The translations under genes and the position numbers were made by a program. Under the pieces are notes generated by a model. It was not told where the DNA came from and did no database searches. It saw only the letters and a list, made by a program, of their open reading frames with translations. Positions 15,659 to 25,902 of a DNA stretch of 64,000 nt are shown here, piece after piece (the stretch's first letter is position 1; the number at the start of each line of letters is the position of its first letter). The DNA is taken from assembly GCF_900182785.1 (NCBI RefSeq), contig NZ_FXTS01000004.1, positions 186,001 through 250,000 of the forward strand, written 5' to 3'. Source of the stretch: Oceanospirillum linum (lineage in GTDB: Bacteria; Pseudomonadota; Gammaproteobacteria; Pseudomonadales; Halomonadaceae).

Positions 15659-16696
15659 TCAGTATCGGCGATGCGCCTTAGCTACAACACCCAATACAGC
15701 CTCATCTTTGACTACAATATAAGCAGTTCTTTTTTTCAGGACATTACTAGCTTTACTCAGGCTTTCAGTACCGCTACACACTGAAAAGTTATCAGCCAAC
15801 GCCTGCTCTTCTATCAACTGACCAAGCTCTTTCTCCCTCAAATCAACTACAAGCTCCCCTGCCTGCTGGAAAGATAAAAGATAAGATGCAATATGCTGAG
15901 CCTCTACAACAGCCATTAGGTCACCGGAAACATCACAGCACAGTAAAAATCTTGCTGCAGGCAACTGATTTAAAGCCATAGTAACCGGAACGACCCCAAA
16001 ATCAGCATCACATCGATCCTTAAAGAAAGGTGAAAACTCACCATTCTTAGAAGGTCTTGTACGCAAGATCTGATTCACGGTTGAGTAGTGCTTTACCCAT
16101 TCTGCAGTCTCCTTGCAAAACCAACCAATGACATTAAGAATCTGACTGTGTTGGGCAGAGATATTTTCCTTATGAATAGGCTCATGATGAGCAATTCTGT
16201 TTCTAAATTTATTCAGATCACGAACTATCTTCTGAAACTCTTTACGTGTTGTTTTTTCCGCATTGGGTAACAAATCACTCATATGCTTTTGCCAAAAAGG
16301 CCTGTCATACTCCGGACGGAAAAGATTCGACCAAAAATCAAATGTCAGTGTTGCCACCACATCATTTAAGCTCGCTGACTTGGCTCGTGCGATTCCTTTA
16401 TCCAGGGCATCAGAGCTATCTTTAGACAAAACAGCCCGAAAATAAGATTCATGTAGCCAATTTGAACCAAACTCTGCGCTAAAAACAGCACTCATATGAT
16501 TCCGCAAAGACACTTCCAAAACATGCAACGGAAACAAAAATGCCTTAGATAATCTAGCGTTATAGAGGTATAGGTTAAAAGCGTACTCTTCAGAATAACC
16601 CGCACTCTTTAGATAAGGAGCTAGCCGACCTTCAGACAAGCTTGCTCGAAGCGGAGTAAAACTTTGGTATGGATACGGCAGTTGACTTTCAGCCAT
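15659..16696 (-). CDS. Abi-like HEPN protein, candidate abortive-infection/defence gene
   Basis: A 345-residue protein resembling the Abi_2 family. R165-N-R-I-A-H170-H171-E is a HEPN ribonuclease-type motif (R-x4-H) in a helical N-terminal domain of about 200 residues. The C-terminal 60 or so residues, ending YIVVKDEAVLGVVAKA, look like a CBS-type beta-alpha unit, so a HEPN-plus-CBS layout is possible. It sits between a PepSY gene that lacks a normal start and guaA, which suggests acquisition. Abi proteins commonly stop phage growth by damaging host RNA (family knowledge); activity here is inference. No antitoxin partner is seen. Confidence 0.65.
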   Translation of the reverse strand: MAESQLPYPYQSFTPLRASLSEGRLAPYLKSAGYSEEYAFNLYLYNARLSKAFLFPLHVLEVSLRNHMSAVFSAEFGSNWLHESYFRAVLSKDSSDALDKGIARAKSASLNDVVATLTFDFWSNLFRPEYDRPFWQKHMSDLLPNAEKTTRKEFQKIVRDLNKFRNRIAHHEPIHKENISAQHSQILNVIGWFCKETAEWVKHYSTVNQILRTRPSKNGEFSPFFKDRCDADFGVVPVTMALNQLPAARFLLCCDVSGDLMAVVEAQHIASYLLSFQQAGELVVDLREKELGQLIEEQALADNFSVCSGTESLSKASNVLKKRTAYIVVKDEAVLGVVAKAHRRY

Positions 16697-16781
16697 GAAG
16701 AACTAAAATCCTAGTCAGAGCAGTTGGAGAGGTCCCTCTGGTTGAAAAATCAACTACGCACCACCAACAATCTATATAGAG

Positions 16782-16814
16782 CCCCGAGACAGATGACTTT
16801 CATCCCTCTCGGGG
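16782..16814 (+). terminator. Plus-strand terminator-like hairpin without an assigned gene
   Basis: CCCCGAGA (16782-16789) pairs with TCTCGGGG (16807-16814) and is followed by TTTCGCTTTTT on the plus strand. Both neighbouring genes are on the minus strand, so this is either a relic or the end of a small plus-strand transcript starting within about 100 bp. Confidence 0.45.
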
Positions 16815-16898
16815 TTTCGCTTTTTCAGGGCATGTTAAAATATGCCTGAGTCTAATACCAGCATATCGCAACGTGCATTCAATCCCCTGAAAAACAAA

Positions 16899-16923
16899 AA
16901 ACCCCTGAATTTCTTCAGGGGTT
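16899..16923 (-). terminator. Rho-independent terminator of guaA
   Basis: AAACCCCTGAA (16899-16909) pairs with TTCAGGGGTTT (16914-16924) around TTTC. On the minus strand a long T-rich tract follows, ending the guaA transcript about 50 bp after its stop. Confidence 0.85.
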
Positions 16924-16971
16924 TCTTTGTATCAGCTAACTGATATCAGTGGACTTATTCCAGAGGAACAG

Positions 16972-18549
<1,578 letters not shown>

Positions 18550-18705
18550 TATTTTACCAACCCATCAATAAAGTAACGGTCTGCCCGGGATGAACAGCCT
18601 GTATAAAGTGGTCGTCCGGCCAGCAGCAGGTGCTGTTCCGGGAATCATTCGTGCGCCTGCGCCGACGCGTTATTCCGGCATGACATGCCAGGCATGCCTT
18701 AAATC

Positions 18706-18732
18706 AAAAGTGGGGCGCAATGCCCCACTTTT
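18706..18732 (-). terminator. Terminator-like hairpin after guaB
   Basis: An 11-bp stem AAAAGTGGGGC (18706-18716) with GCCCCACTTTT (18722-18732). On the minus strand it is followed by TTTTGATTT, so it may terminate guaB partly or fully before guaA. Confidence 0.75.
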
Positions 18733-18749
18733 CAGTACCGGTTAACAGA

Positions 18750-20219
18750 TCAACTCACCCGATAATTCGGAGCTTCTTTGGTGATCTGTACATCATGTAC
18801 GTGGGACTCCATCATGCCGGCACCTGTGATCTTCACAAATTCAGGCTTGGTACGCATGGTCTGAATATCACCACTTCCGGTATACCCCATGGACGAGCGC
18901 AGACCGCCCATCAACTGATGCACGATAGCCGTCATAGAGCCTTTATAAGGCACACGACCTTCAATACCTTCCGGAACCAGCTTCTCTACGCCAGCATCTT
19001 TATCCTGGAAGTAGCGGTCACTGGAGCCCTGAGCCTGCGACATAGCACCCATAGAGCCCATACCACGGTAGGACTTGTAAGAGCGGCCCTGATATAGCTC
19101 GATCTCGCCCGGTGCTTCTTCAGTACCAGCCAGAAGGCCACCGACCATGACAACGCTGGCACCGGCAACGATCGCTTTAGCCAGATCACCAGAGAAGCGA
19201 ACACCACCGTCAGCAATCACAGGAATATCGTATTTTTCCAGTGCAGAAGAAACATTCGCTACTGCAGAGATCTGAGGTACGCCAACACCTGCAACAATAC
19301 GGGTGGTACAGATAGAGCCAGGACCAATACCCACTTTAACCGCATCAGCACCGGCTTCAGCCAGCGCAACGGCAGCTTCAGCTGTTGCAATGTTGCCACC
19401 GATGACCTGAACCTGAGGGAAGTTCTCTTTCACCCAGCGAACACGCTCGATAACACCTTTCGAATAGCCATGGGCGGTATCAACCACGATCACATCAACG
19501 CCGGCCTCAACCAGAGCAGTAACACGATCAGGGGTTTCAGCACCTGTACCGACTGCAGCACCCACACGCAGACGACCATCTTCATCTTTGCAGGCACTCG
19601 GGTAAGTACGAGCTTTCTCGATATCTTTAACGGTCACCAGACCCTGCAGATGGAACTCATCATCCACAACCAGTATTTTTTCGATACGGTGCTGGTGCAG
19701 CTTAGCTTTAATCTCATCCAGGGATGTGCCCTGCTTAACCGTTACAAGTTTTTCTTTTGGGGTCATGATGTTGGCAACAACATCATCCAGATTCGGTTTG
19801 AAGCGAAAATCACGACTGGTTACGATACCTACCAGCTCATCACCGTCTACAACTGGCATACCAGAAAAGCGAGTATCAGCTGTTAGGGCAAGCACTTCGC
19901 TTACTCTTGTAGAGGGCGTTACCGTTACAGGATCTTTAACGATAACACTTTCGTATTTCTTAACCTGACGCACTTGCTGAGCCTGCTGAGCAATGGTCAT
20001 ATTTTTATGGATAATACCGATACCACCTTCCTGCGCCATCGCGATTGCTAAGCGAGATTCAGTAACAGTATCCATCGCCGCAGATACCAGCGGGATATTA
20101 AGAGAGATACCACGGGTGATTCGTGTCTTCAGGCTGACGTCATTCGGGAGGACGTCTGAGTAACCTGGAACCAGCAAAACATCATCAAAGGTGAGTGCTT
20201 CTTGAGCAATACGTAACAT
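18750..20219 (-). CDS. guaB: Inosine-5'-monophosphate dehydrogenase
   Basis: From the ATG at 20219 the product is 489 residues, the usual IMPDH length; a frame open to 20267 adds 16 residues that do not fit the family. IMPDH oxidises IMP to XMP with NAD+, the committed step to GMP. The TIM barrel is interrupted by two CBS units (about 95-205). GPGSICTTRIV carries the catalytic cysteine near 303, and YRGMGSMGAM is the phosphate/flap region. The divergent neighbour xseA starts 190 bp away. Confidence 0.97.
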   Translation of the reverse strand: MLRIAQEALTFDDVLLVPGYSDVLPNDVSLKTRITRGISLNIPLVSAAMDTVTESRLAIAMAQEGGIGIIHKNMTIAQQAQQVRQVKKYESVIVKDPVTVTPSTRVSEVLALTADTRFSGMPVVDGDELVGIVTSRDFRFKPNLDDVVANIMTPKEKLVTVKQGTSLDEIKAKLHQHRIEKILVVDDEFHLQGLVTVKDIEKARTYPSACKDEDGRLRVGAAVGTGAETPDRVTALVEAGVDVIVVDTAHGYSKGVIERVRWVKENFPQVQVIGGNIATAEAAVALAEAGADAVKVGIGPGSICTTRIVAGVGVPQISAVANVSSALEKYDIPVIADGGVRFSGDLAKAIVAGASVVMVGGLLAGTEEAPGEIELYQGRSYKSYRGMGSMGAMSQAQGSSDRYFQDKDAGVEKLVPEGIEGRVPYKGSMTAIVHQLMGGLRSSMGYTGSGDIQTMRTKPEFVKITGAGMMESHVHDVQITKEAPNYRVS

Positions 20220-20408
20220 ATTCCGCGAGCCTGCTGAAGAGTGAGGATAGAAAGAAGAATAACCCAATATTTTATCGTAACTGTTTTTCCGGGTAAACCG
20301 CTATTAGACTAGGATTGTTCTCTTTTACCGTCATACACTGTAAAAAACGACTAACACCAGCAGCACCGAAACGATGAATCGCTAAAAAAATGCCAAACGG
20401 AGTAAAAA

Positions 20409-21944
20409 ATGCCTGACCAGCCTCCAGCGAATTTCACCCATGGGCAGGATGAGATATTTAAGCAACCCGCGACACCGGCCATCCCTGAGCGAAAAGTGTT
20501 AACCGTCAGCCAGCTGAACCGACAAGCCCGTCAGTTGCTTGAAAAGCAATTTGCCCTGATCGTGGTAGAGGGTGAAATATCTAACCTCAGCACCCCGGGT
20601 TCTGGTCATTTGTACTTCAGCCTGAAAGACGAAAAAAGCCAGGTACGCTGTGCGATGTTTCGCAACCGGGCAGGCCTTTTAGCATTCCGCCCGAAAAATG
20701 GCGATAAAGTTCAGCTGCACGCTAAAGTCAGCCTTTACGAGGGACGCGGGGATTTTCAGCTGATCGCCGAAACCATGGAGGAGCAGGGACGCGGCGCTCT
20801 GATCCGGGCTTTTGAAGCCCTGAAATTTAAGCTAAAAGAGGAAGGACTATTCGACCGCAGCCGCAAAAAGCCTCTGCCTCCAATCCCGAATGTCATCGGC
20901 CTGATCACCTCTCCAACAGGCGCTGCCATTCGGGATATGCTGATTGTACTCAAACGACGCTTCCCTCTGGCAGAAATTGTTGTCTATCCTGCCACTGTTC
21001 AGGGCAATGAGGCTCCGGATACCATCACACGGGCCATTGAACTGGCTCATCTGCACGGCAAAAGTGACCTGCTGATTATTGGTCGCGGTGGCGGTAGCCT
21101 GGAAGATCTGCAGGCTTTTAATGATGAGCGGGTTGCCCGGGCGATCTCAGCCAGCTATATCCCTACCGTCAGTGCCGTTGGCCATGAAACCGACATCACC
21201 ATTGCCGATTATATCGCAGACTACAGAGCTCCGACGCCATCTGCTGCCGCAGAGCAAGTCAGTCCCGATCTTACCCAGTGGCAACAATGGCTAACTCAAT
21301 CGGAAGCGACACTACATCGTCAGATAGAGCGCCAGCTACAAAATAATCAACAGGGCCTGGACCATCTGGCACACCGTTATCAGCGCTGCCTTGGTGGGCT
21401 CCAGCAACAGAGAAAACAGCTTACCCATATAGAACAGCGGCTGATTCAGGGTATGAAAAACCAGCTCTCCAGAAAACAGCAGCAACTGGATAAAAATTCG
21501 GGTCGGCTAAAACACCCCAAAACAGAACTGCACCAGCAGCAACAACAACTGAACAACCTGAAGCAGCAACTACTTCGCACTCACGAGTATCAGTCCCGAC
21601 ACCATCACCAACAACTGCAGCAGCTACAGAACCGGCTTTGGCGGGCAGCACCTGCCAAAGGCATTCAGAATCAGCAATCTCAATTACATAAGCTATCACT
21701 AAGCTTACAAAAAGCATGGCAACACCAACTTGAAGGCCGCCAACAAAAACTGGCAGAGTTAAGTCACCGACTTCAAACCGTCAGTCCTTTGGCAACCTTG
21801 TCACGGGGATATGCCATCGTTCAGGATGACAAAGGTAATATTGTTCGTCATTATCAGGATGTTAATCAGGGGGATCATGTCTGTGCCCGACTGGCTACAG
21901 GTGTATTACACTGCAAAGTTATGGCGCAAGATGCCGATAACTAG
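20409..21944 (+). CDS. xseA: Exodeoxyribonuclease VII large subunit
   Basis: A 511-residue protein, longer than the 456-residue E. coli subunit. It has an N-terminal OB fold (LTVSQLNRQARQLLE onward, with GHLYFSLKD) and a catalytic core containing GRGGGSLEDLQAFNDE and VGHETDITIADYIADYRAPTPSAAAE. A long Gln/His-rich coiled coil spans about 285-460. The end LSRGYAIVQDDKG is typical. The extra length comes from the glutamine-rich coiled coil. ExoVII degrades single-stranded DNA. The small subunit xseB is not in the window. GGAG lies before the ATG. Confidence 0.95.
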   Translation: MPDQPPANFTHGQDEIFKQPATPAIPERKVLTVSQLNRQARQLLEKQFALIVVEGEISNLSTPGSGHLYFSLKDEKSQVRCAMFRNRAGLLAFRPKNGDKVQLHAKVSLYEGRGDFQLIAETMEEQGRGALIRAFEALKFKLKEEGLFDRSRKKPLPPIPNVIGLITSPTGAAIRDMLIVLKRRFPLAEIVVYPATVQGNEAPDTITRAIELAHLHGKSDLLIIGRGGGSLEDLQAFNDERVARAISASYIPTVSAVGHETDITIADYIADYRAPTPSAAAEQVSPDLTQWQQWLTQSEATLHRQIERQLQNNQQGLDHLAHRYQRCLGGLQQQRKQLTHIEQRLIQGMKNQLSRKQQQLDKNSGRLKHPKTELHQQQQQLNNLKQQLLRTHEYQSRHHHQQLQQLQNRLWRAAPAKGIQNQQSQLHKLSLSLQKAWQHQLEGRQQKLAELSHRLQTVSPLATLSRGYAIVQDDKGNIVRHYQDVNQGDHVCARLATGVLHCKVMAQDADN

Positions 21945-21980
21945 TCACTGAAGAACAATTGCGCTGTTAAGGGGAAGAAG

Positions 21981-22988
21981 ATGCGCCGAACAATAAAGAC
22001 CAGACGTTCCGGATTTCATATATTTAGTACCAACAACGGGACTGGCAGGCTTCGCTCTTTTCTGTGTCGCAAAACAGCCATACTCAGAATTCCAGCACTG
22101 ACCGTGCTGCTGGTTCTGGGGTTCAGCCTAAGCGCAATAAGTCGGGCGGACACTATCTCCAGCTACAAACCCAAGCCAGACCCTATGCCGGGAGGCGTAG
22201 CCGTTATTGAGCTGCCAGTTTCCCTCGGCACCGAAGAAGAGCCTGTTGTCTACTTTCAGGGCAGACGGGTTTTTGTAAAAAATCACCCCTATAACCAAAA
22301 AAGCGATAACCGCTGGATTACCTGGGTGGGAATCCCTCTGAACACCCAGCCTGGCAAGGTGCCTCTGCTGATAGAGCAGCCAAACGGCCGCAATCGTGAA
22401 ATCATGATTAATATCCGCCCCTCTAAACACAGCGAGCGCTACCTGGTTAGCCGAAAACCCATTCAGAAAAATCTATCCGCTGCTCAACAGCAACAAATTA
22501 TGAACGATGCAGATCTGATTAAGCGCCTGACACAGCAGCGTAGCGGATTAAAGCCAGATACTCGGCCGTTTATGCACCCGACACGAGGAGAGGTCATCCG
22601 CCCTTTCGGTGACCAAACGTATCTGAACGGCGAGCTGCTGGATAGCCATAATGGTATTGACCTCAGTGGCCAACGAGCCAATGCGCCCGCAGGTGGTAAA
22701 GTTGTGCTGATAAAAGACCTGTTCTACGGTGGAAAAACGGTTCTGATTGATCATGGCCGTGGGCTTTTCACTCAGTACAGCCACCTTGCAAGCGTCAATG
22801 TGCGTGTCCGTGAGGGGCAGCGCATTCGCCGGGGCGAAGAGATCGGAAAAATAGGCAGATCAGGCCACCGTATCGATATTGGCAAGGACTACGCGGCCGA
22901 TATTACGCAGCCTCATCTTCACTGGAGCGTCAGCCTGAATGGTGTGTTTGTTAATCCTGAGCTGTTTCTGGATAAAGCAGCTCGCTAG
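21981..22988 (+). CDS. M23 (LytM-type) peptidase, probably periplasmic
   Basis: A 335-residue protein with a membrane or signal segment at about 37-54, ending in a possible cleavage site around SRADT. The C-terminal M23 domain has the zinc motifs H-x3-D (SHNGIDLSG) and HLHW, plus the GRGLFTQYSHL strand. These enzymes cut peptidoglycan cross-bridges; the complete metal site suggests it is active rather than an EnvC/NlpD-like activator. It starts 36 bp after xseA and may be co-transcribed with it. The N-terminal 30 residues before the hydrophobic segment are unusually basic. Confidence 0.88.
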   Translation: MRRTIKTRRSGFHIFSTNNGTGRLRSFLCRKTAILRIPALTVLLVLGFSLSAISRADTISSYKPKPDPMPGGVAVIELPVSLGTEEEPVVYFQGRRVFVKNHPYNQKSDNRWITWVGIPLNTQPGKVPLLIEQPNGRNREIMINIRPSKHSERYLVSRKPIQKNLSAAQQQQIMNDADLIKRLTQQRSGLKPDTRPFMHPTRGEVIRPFGDQTYLNGELLDSHNGIDLSGQRANAPAGGKVVLIKDLFYGGKTVLIDHGRGLFTQYSHLASVNVRVREGQRIRRGEEIGKIGRSGHRIDIGKDYAADITQPHLHWSVSLNGVFVNPELFLDKAAR

Positions 22989-23138
22989 CTTCAGATGACC
23001 GAAAAAGGGTAACAAGACAACGCCAGATAACCGGTTAGTAAAAGTGACCGGTTGTAAAATGAAGTGCAGGACAGGATAAATCAACAATCAGGCAGAACCA
23101 CTATCACTGGTAACTGCCTGATATTCCAGACTTATTAT

Positions 23139-23282
23139 TCACGTACGTTTTCTAGCACTACCCTGACGGGCTTTAAAACGCGGGTTACTTTTACAGATAA
23201 CATAAAGACGCCCTCTGCGTTTAACTATTTGGCAGTCCGGGTGACGTAGCTTGGCTGTTTTTAATGAGCTGAGCACCTGCAT
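23139..23282 (-). CDS. rpmJ2: Ribosomal protein L36, zinc-independent type B
   Basis: A short gene of 47 codons. The product begins MQVLSSLKTAKLRHPDCQ, continues with VKRRGRLYVICKSNPRFKAR and ends in a basic tail. This is the YkgO/L36B pattern: it keeps the L36 fold but lacks the full zinc ribbon (CxxC...CxxxxH) of the primary L36. The ATG at 23282 is on the minus strand, 60 bp after the rpmE2 stop. In other gammaproteobacteria the two paralogues form a Zur-controlled pair that replaces zinc-binding ribosomal proteins in zinc starvation. Confidence 0.88.
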   Translation of the reverse strand: MQVLSSLKTAKLRHPDCQIVKRRGRLYVICKSNPRFKARQGSARKRT

Positions 23283-23342
23283 AGATCCATCCTAGAATTA
23301 CATTATTGATAGGAATATGTTGGTAAAAGTGAACAAAAGCTA

Positions 23343-23606
23343 TCAATCAGCCTTTTTCAAACCACGGCTTCCAAAACGCTGTTTAAATCGTGCCACCCGC
23401 CCCTCACTACTCACCTTACGCTGCTCACCTGTATAAGCCGGATGAGATGCACTGGAAACATCCAGGTTATACAAAGGGTACGTTTTGCCATCCTCCCAGA
23501 CAATGGTTTCACTTGGTTTGCACGTTGAGCGAATACGAAACGTTTTACCGCAGCTGCCATCCCGGAACACAACATAATCATAATCCGGGTGAATATTCTT
23601 TTTCAT
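23343..23606 (-). CDS. rpmE2: Ribosomal protein L31, zinc-independent type B
   Basis: An 87-residue L31B: MKKNIHPDYDYVVFRD, then WEDGKTYPLYNLDVSSASHPAYTG, and a Lys/Arg-rich end. The CxxC zinc site of primary L31 is absent. I chose the ATG at 23606 because AGGAG lies 8 nt upstream; the ATG two codons earlier would be too close to it. It precedes rpmJ2 on the same strand. A Zur-like palindrome starts 30 bp upstream, matching the known zinc-sparing role of L31B. Confidence 0.94.
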   Translation of the reverse strand: MKKNIHPDYDYVVFRDGSCGKTFRIRSTCKPSETIVWEDGKTYPLYNLDVSSASHPAYTGEQRKVSSEGRVARFKQRFGSRGLKKAD

Positions 23607-23635
23607 GGTCATTTCTCCTGATAGCCACAAACAAT

Positions 23636-23652
23636 ATGTTATAACGTAACAT
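23636..23652. promoter_or_regulatory. Zur-box-like palindrome upstream of rpmE2-rpmJ2
   Basis: ATGTTATAACGTAACAT differs from the symmetric Zur pattern ATGTTATAnTATAACAT at two positions. It lies 30 bp upstream of the rpmE2 start, where repressor binding would block transcription. Together with the zinc-free ribosomal protein genes downstream this is a convincing site. Confidence 0.75.
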
Positions 23653-23859
23653 TAAATACAAATGAAAACAATTATCGTTTGCACAGGTAAAGGAAAACCA
23701 ATAACCTTAAAATCACCAGATTACTTGATGCACAACAAGTATAAGCAATAACTAAACAACAGAAACTCCCCTAGAATATAAGTGAACTAGAGGACAGGCT
23801 CAGATTTAAAGCCAGCCCTTAAGACATGACCTTATGGCCTAATTACGGAGATCGCAGTC

Positions 23860-24171
23860 ATGGCAAATCAGTTCTTTCCCGACTTTGCATTATTCGCGAA
23901 GGTTATCCCCCAACCTGTGCCGGTACAAAAGGTACAACAACACTGGCTTGATGGAGTAAACAATCTCGTCAACCTGGAACTCGAAGCCATGATGGAATAC
24001 AACCATCTATGGTTCGACCTCTGGCAGGACTGTGCGTCCGGCGATAAGGAGGTATGTCACGAGCGCCTGATTGACCACTGGGCAGAGCATCACAAACTAC
24101 TGATGGACCACCAGAAGCGCCGTGAATCGGTAATAACCGAATGGAAAGAGCATATCGAAGAGGTTCTTTAA
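23860..24171 (+). CDS. Small helical protein, possibly phasin-like
   Basis: A 103-residue acidic protein, predicted to be almost entirely helical, with no signal or membrane segment. The pattern of a short N-terminal FA-x-V segment, a W-L-x-G-V-x-N-L helix and long amphipathic helices is reminiscent of small phasins, and the genome encodes a PHA synthase. The similarity is by eye and weak, so the function is unassigned. GGAG precedes the ATG by about 10 nt, and a strong terminator follows, so it is monocistronic. Confidence 0.6.
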   Translation: MANQFFPDFALFAKVIPQPVPVQKVQQHWLDGVNNLVNLELEAMMEYNHLWFDLWQDCASGDKEVCHERLIDHWAEHHKLLMDHQKRRESVITEWKEHIEEVL

Positions 24172-24233
24172 CCTCGTCAGGTTCAGGCAAGAGGTGATGC
24201 TCAGCTTTTAAGCCCGGATCTATGAGCAAAAGC

Positions 24234-24265
24234 AAAAATGGCCATCGCAATGATGGCCATTTTTT
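24234..24265. terminator. Bidirectional terminator between the small helical gene and cysN
   Basis: A stem AAAAATGGCCATC (24234-24246) with GATGGCCATTTTT (24252-24264) around 5 nt, with T tracts on both strands. It can serve the plus-strand gene and the minus-strand cysN. Confidence 0.9.
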
Positions 24266-24314
24266 GTGTCTGTTCGCAACATATCAGAGTTCAGAATGGA
24301 CTCCGGGAATGGGA

Positions 24315-25736
24315 TTACTTCAACAGTCCACTGATATCTTTCGCTTCCCAGTGAGGGAAATGCTTACGGATAAGACCGTTCAATTCCAGTTCAAAGGCAC
24401 TGATCGGACCTGCCGCCGTCTGTGTGCCAGCCTGGGCGATATCTTCGATCATACCCGCACCTACCGTCACGTTGCTCAGGCGATCAACAACGATAAAGCT
24501 GCCGGTAAACTTACTGGATTTGTACGCATCAAACACCACAGGCGCTGTCAGTTCAACCGTTACCAGAGCGATGCCATTCAACGGCAGCTCACGTGCTTCG
24601 GATTTTTCCATGGTGTTCACATCGATCTGATGCTCGATATGGGTCACATAACCACTGGTGAAGTGAGTACCGACCTTAAAGCTGTACTGTTTACCCAACT
24701 CCAGTGGCGCCTCATGCATCCACACCATATGCGCACTAAAGCTATTACTTACTTTTGCTTCCTGACCGGTTTCAACCAGTACGTCACCACGGGAGATATC
24801 GATCTCATCATTCAGCGTTACCGTTACCGCCTGGCCCGGCTGTGCCTGATCCAGCTCGCCATCAAATGTCACAATAGACTTAACCGTGCTGGTTTTACCG
24901 GAAGGTAGTGCCGTCACGGACTGGCCTTTCTTAACAAATCCCGCGGCAACTGTACCGCAGAAACCACGGAAATCCAGGTTCGGACGATTCACATACTGTA
25001 CCGGAAAGCGCAGGCTCTCCAGTGCGATATCGTGATTCACTTCCACATTTTCCAGGATCTCCATCAGAGGCGCACCCGTGTACCAGGACATCAGCTCGCT
25101 GTTGTTGGTTACGTTTTCACCTTTTAGGGCAGAAACCGGCACAAAACGGGTGTCTGGCAGATCCAGATCTTTAGCAAATCCTTTATAGTCCGCCACGATC
25201 TCGTCATAACGGGCCTGGGAGTAATCCACCAGATCCATTTTATTGACAGCAACGATCACATGCTTAATCCCCAACAGAGAGGCAATAAAACTATGGCGAC
25301 GGGTCTGCGTCAGTACACCATGCCGGGCATCGATCAGAATAATCGCCAGGGATGCAGTAGACGCACCCGTCGCCATATTGCGGGTGTACTGCTCATGCCC
25401 CGGCGTATCAGCAATAATAAACTTACGCTTATCGGTGGAGAAATAGCGGTATGCCACATCGATGGTAATACCTTGCTCACGCTCGGACTGTAAACCATCC
25501 ACCAGCAACGCCAGATCGATCTCTTCACCGGTTGTGCCGCTCTTTTTACTATCACGGCTAATCGCCGCCAGTTGATCTTCATAGATCATTTTAGAGTCAT
25601 GTAGTAAACGGCCAATCAGAGTACTTTTACCATCGTCCACACTACCGCAGGTGATAAAACGCAGCAGGTCTTTATGTTCATGTTGTTTCAGATACGCTTC
25701 AATATCTTCCGCAATCAGATCGGATTGGTGAGACAT
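24315..25736 (-). CDS. cysN: Sulfate adenylyltransferase subunit 1 (GTPase)
   Basis: A 473-residue elongation-factor-like GTPase. G1 is GSVDDGKST (31-39), G3 DTPGHEQY and G4 NKMD. It couples GTP hydrolysis to APS formation by CysD in sulfate assimilation. The length matches CysN alone, so APS kinase (CysC) is not fused and is encoded elsewhere. GAGG lies 8 nt before the ATG. It follows cysD after a 166-bp gap containing a REP-like palindrome, and the terminator at 24234 ends the transcript. Confidence 0.96.
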   Translation of the reverse strand: MSHQSDLIAEDIEAYLKQHEHKDLLRFITCGSVDDGKSTLIGRLLHDSKMIYEDQLAAISRDSKKSGTTGEEIDLALLVDGLQSEREQGITIDVAYRYFSTDKRKFIIADTPGHEQYTRNMATGASTASLAIILIDARHGVLTQTRRHSFIASLLGIKHVIVAVNKMDLVDYSQARYDEIVADYKGFAKDLDLPDTRFVPVSALKGENVTNNSELMSWYTGAPLMEILENVEVNHDIALESLRFPVQYVNRPNLDFRGFCGTVAAGFVKKGQSVTALPSGKTSTVKSIVTFDGELDQAQPGQAVTVTLNDEIDISRGDVLVETGQEAKVSNSFSAHMVWMHEAPLELGKQYSFKVGTHFTSGYVTHIEHQIDVNTMEKSEARELPLNGIALVTVELTAPVVFDAYKSSKFTGSFIVVDRLSNVTVGAGMIEDIAQAGTQTAAGPISAFELELNGLIRKHFPHWEAKDISGLLK

Positions 25737-25841
25737 TTTGTGTCCTCTATAGGCTTGAGGCTGACCAGTTCACTGAACATCTCAGCCCCAACTTAATATT
25801 CTTTATCAGATCCGCGAACCGGGCGGCCTGACGCTCGCATT

Positions 25842-25869
25842 GTCGGATGGCGCCTGCGGCTTATCCGAC
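25842..25869. repeat. REP/BIME-like palindrome between cysD and cysN
   Basis: GTCGGATGGCGCC is followed by GCGGCTTATCCGAC, an imperfect inverted repeat of the enterobacterial REP style (GTCGGAT...ATCCGAC, then CTACGGG). It lies between two co-oriented genes. Such elements usually stabilise upstream mRNA or attenuate downstream expression. Confidence 0.65.
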
Positions 25870-25902
25870 CTACGGGTAAACGTATTTCGCTACCGTCTGA
25901 TC

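Noticed and set aside
16697..16820. Possible tRNA or other structured RNA before guaA
   Set aside because: Only one stem is present; no cloverleaf, anticodon arm or CCA-like end can be drawn.
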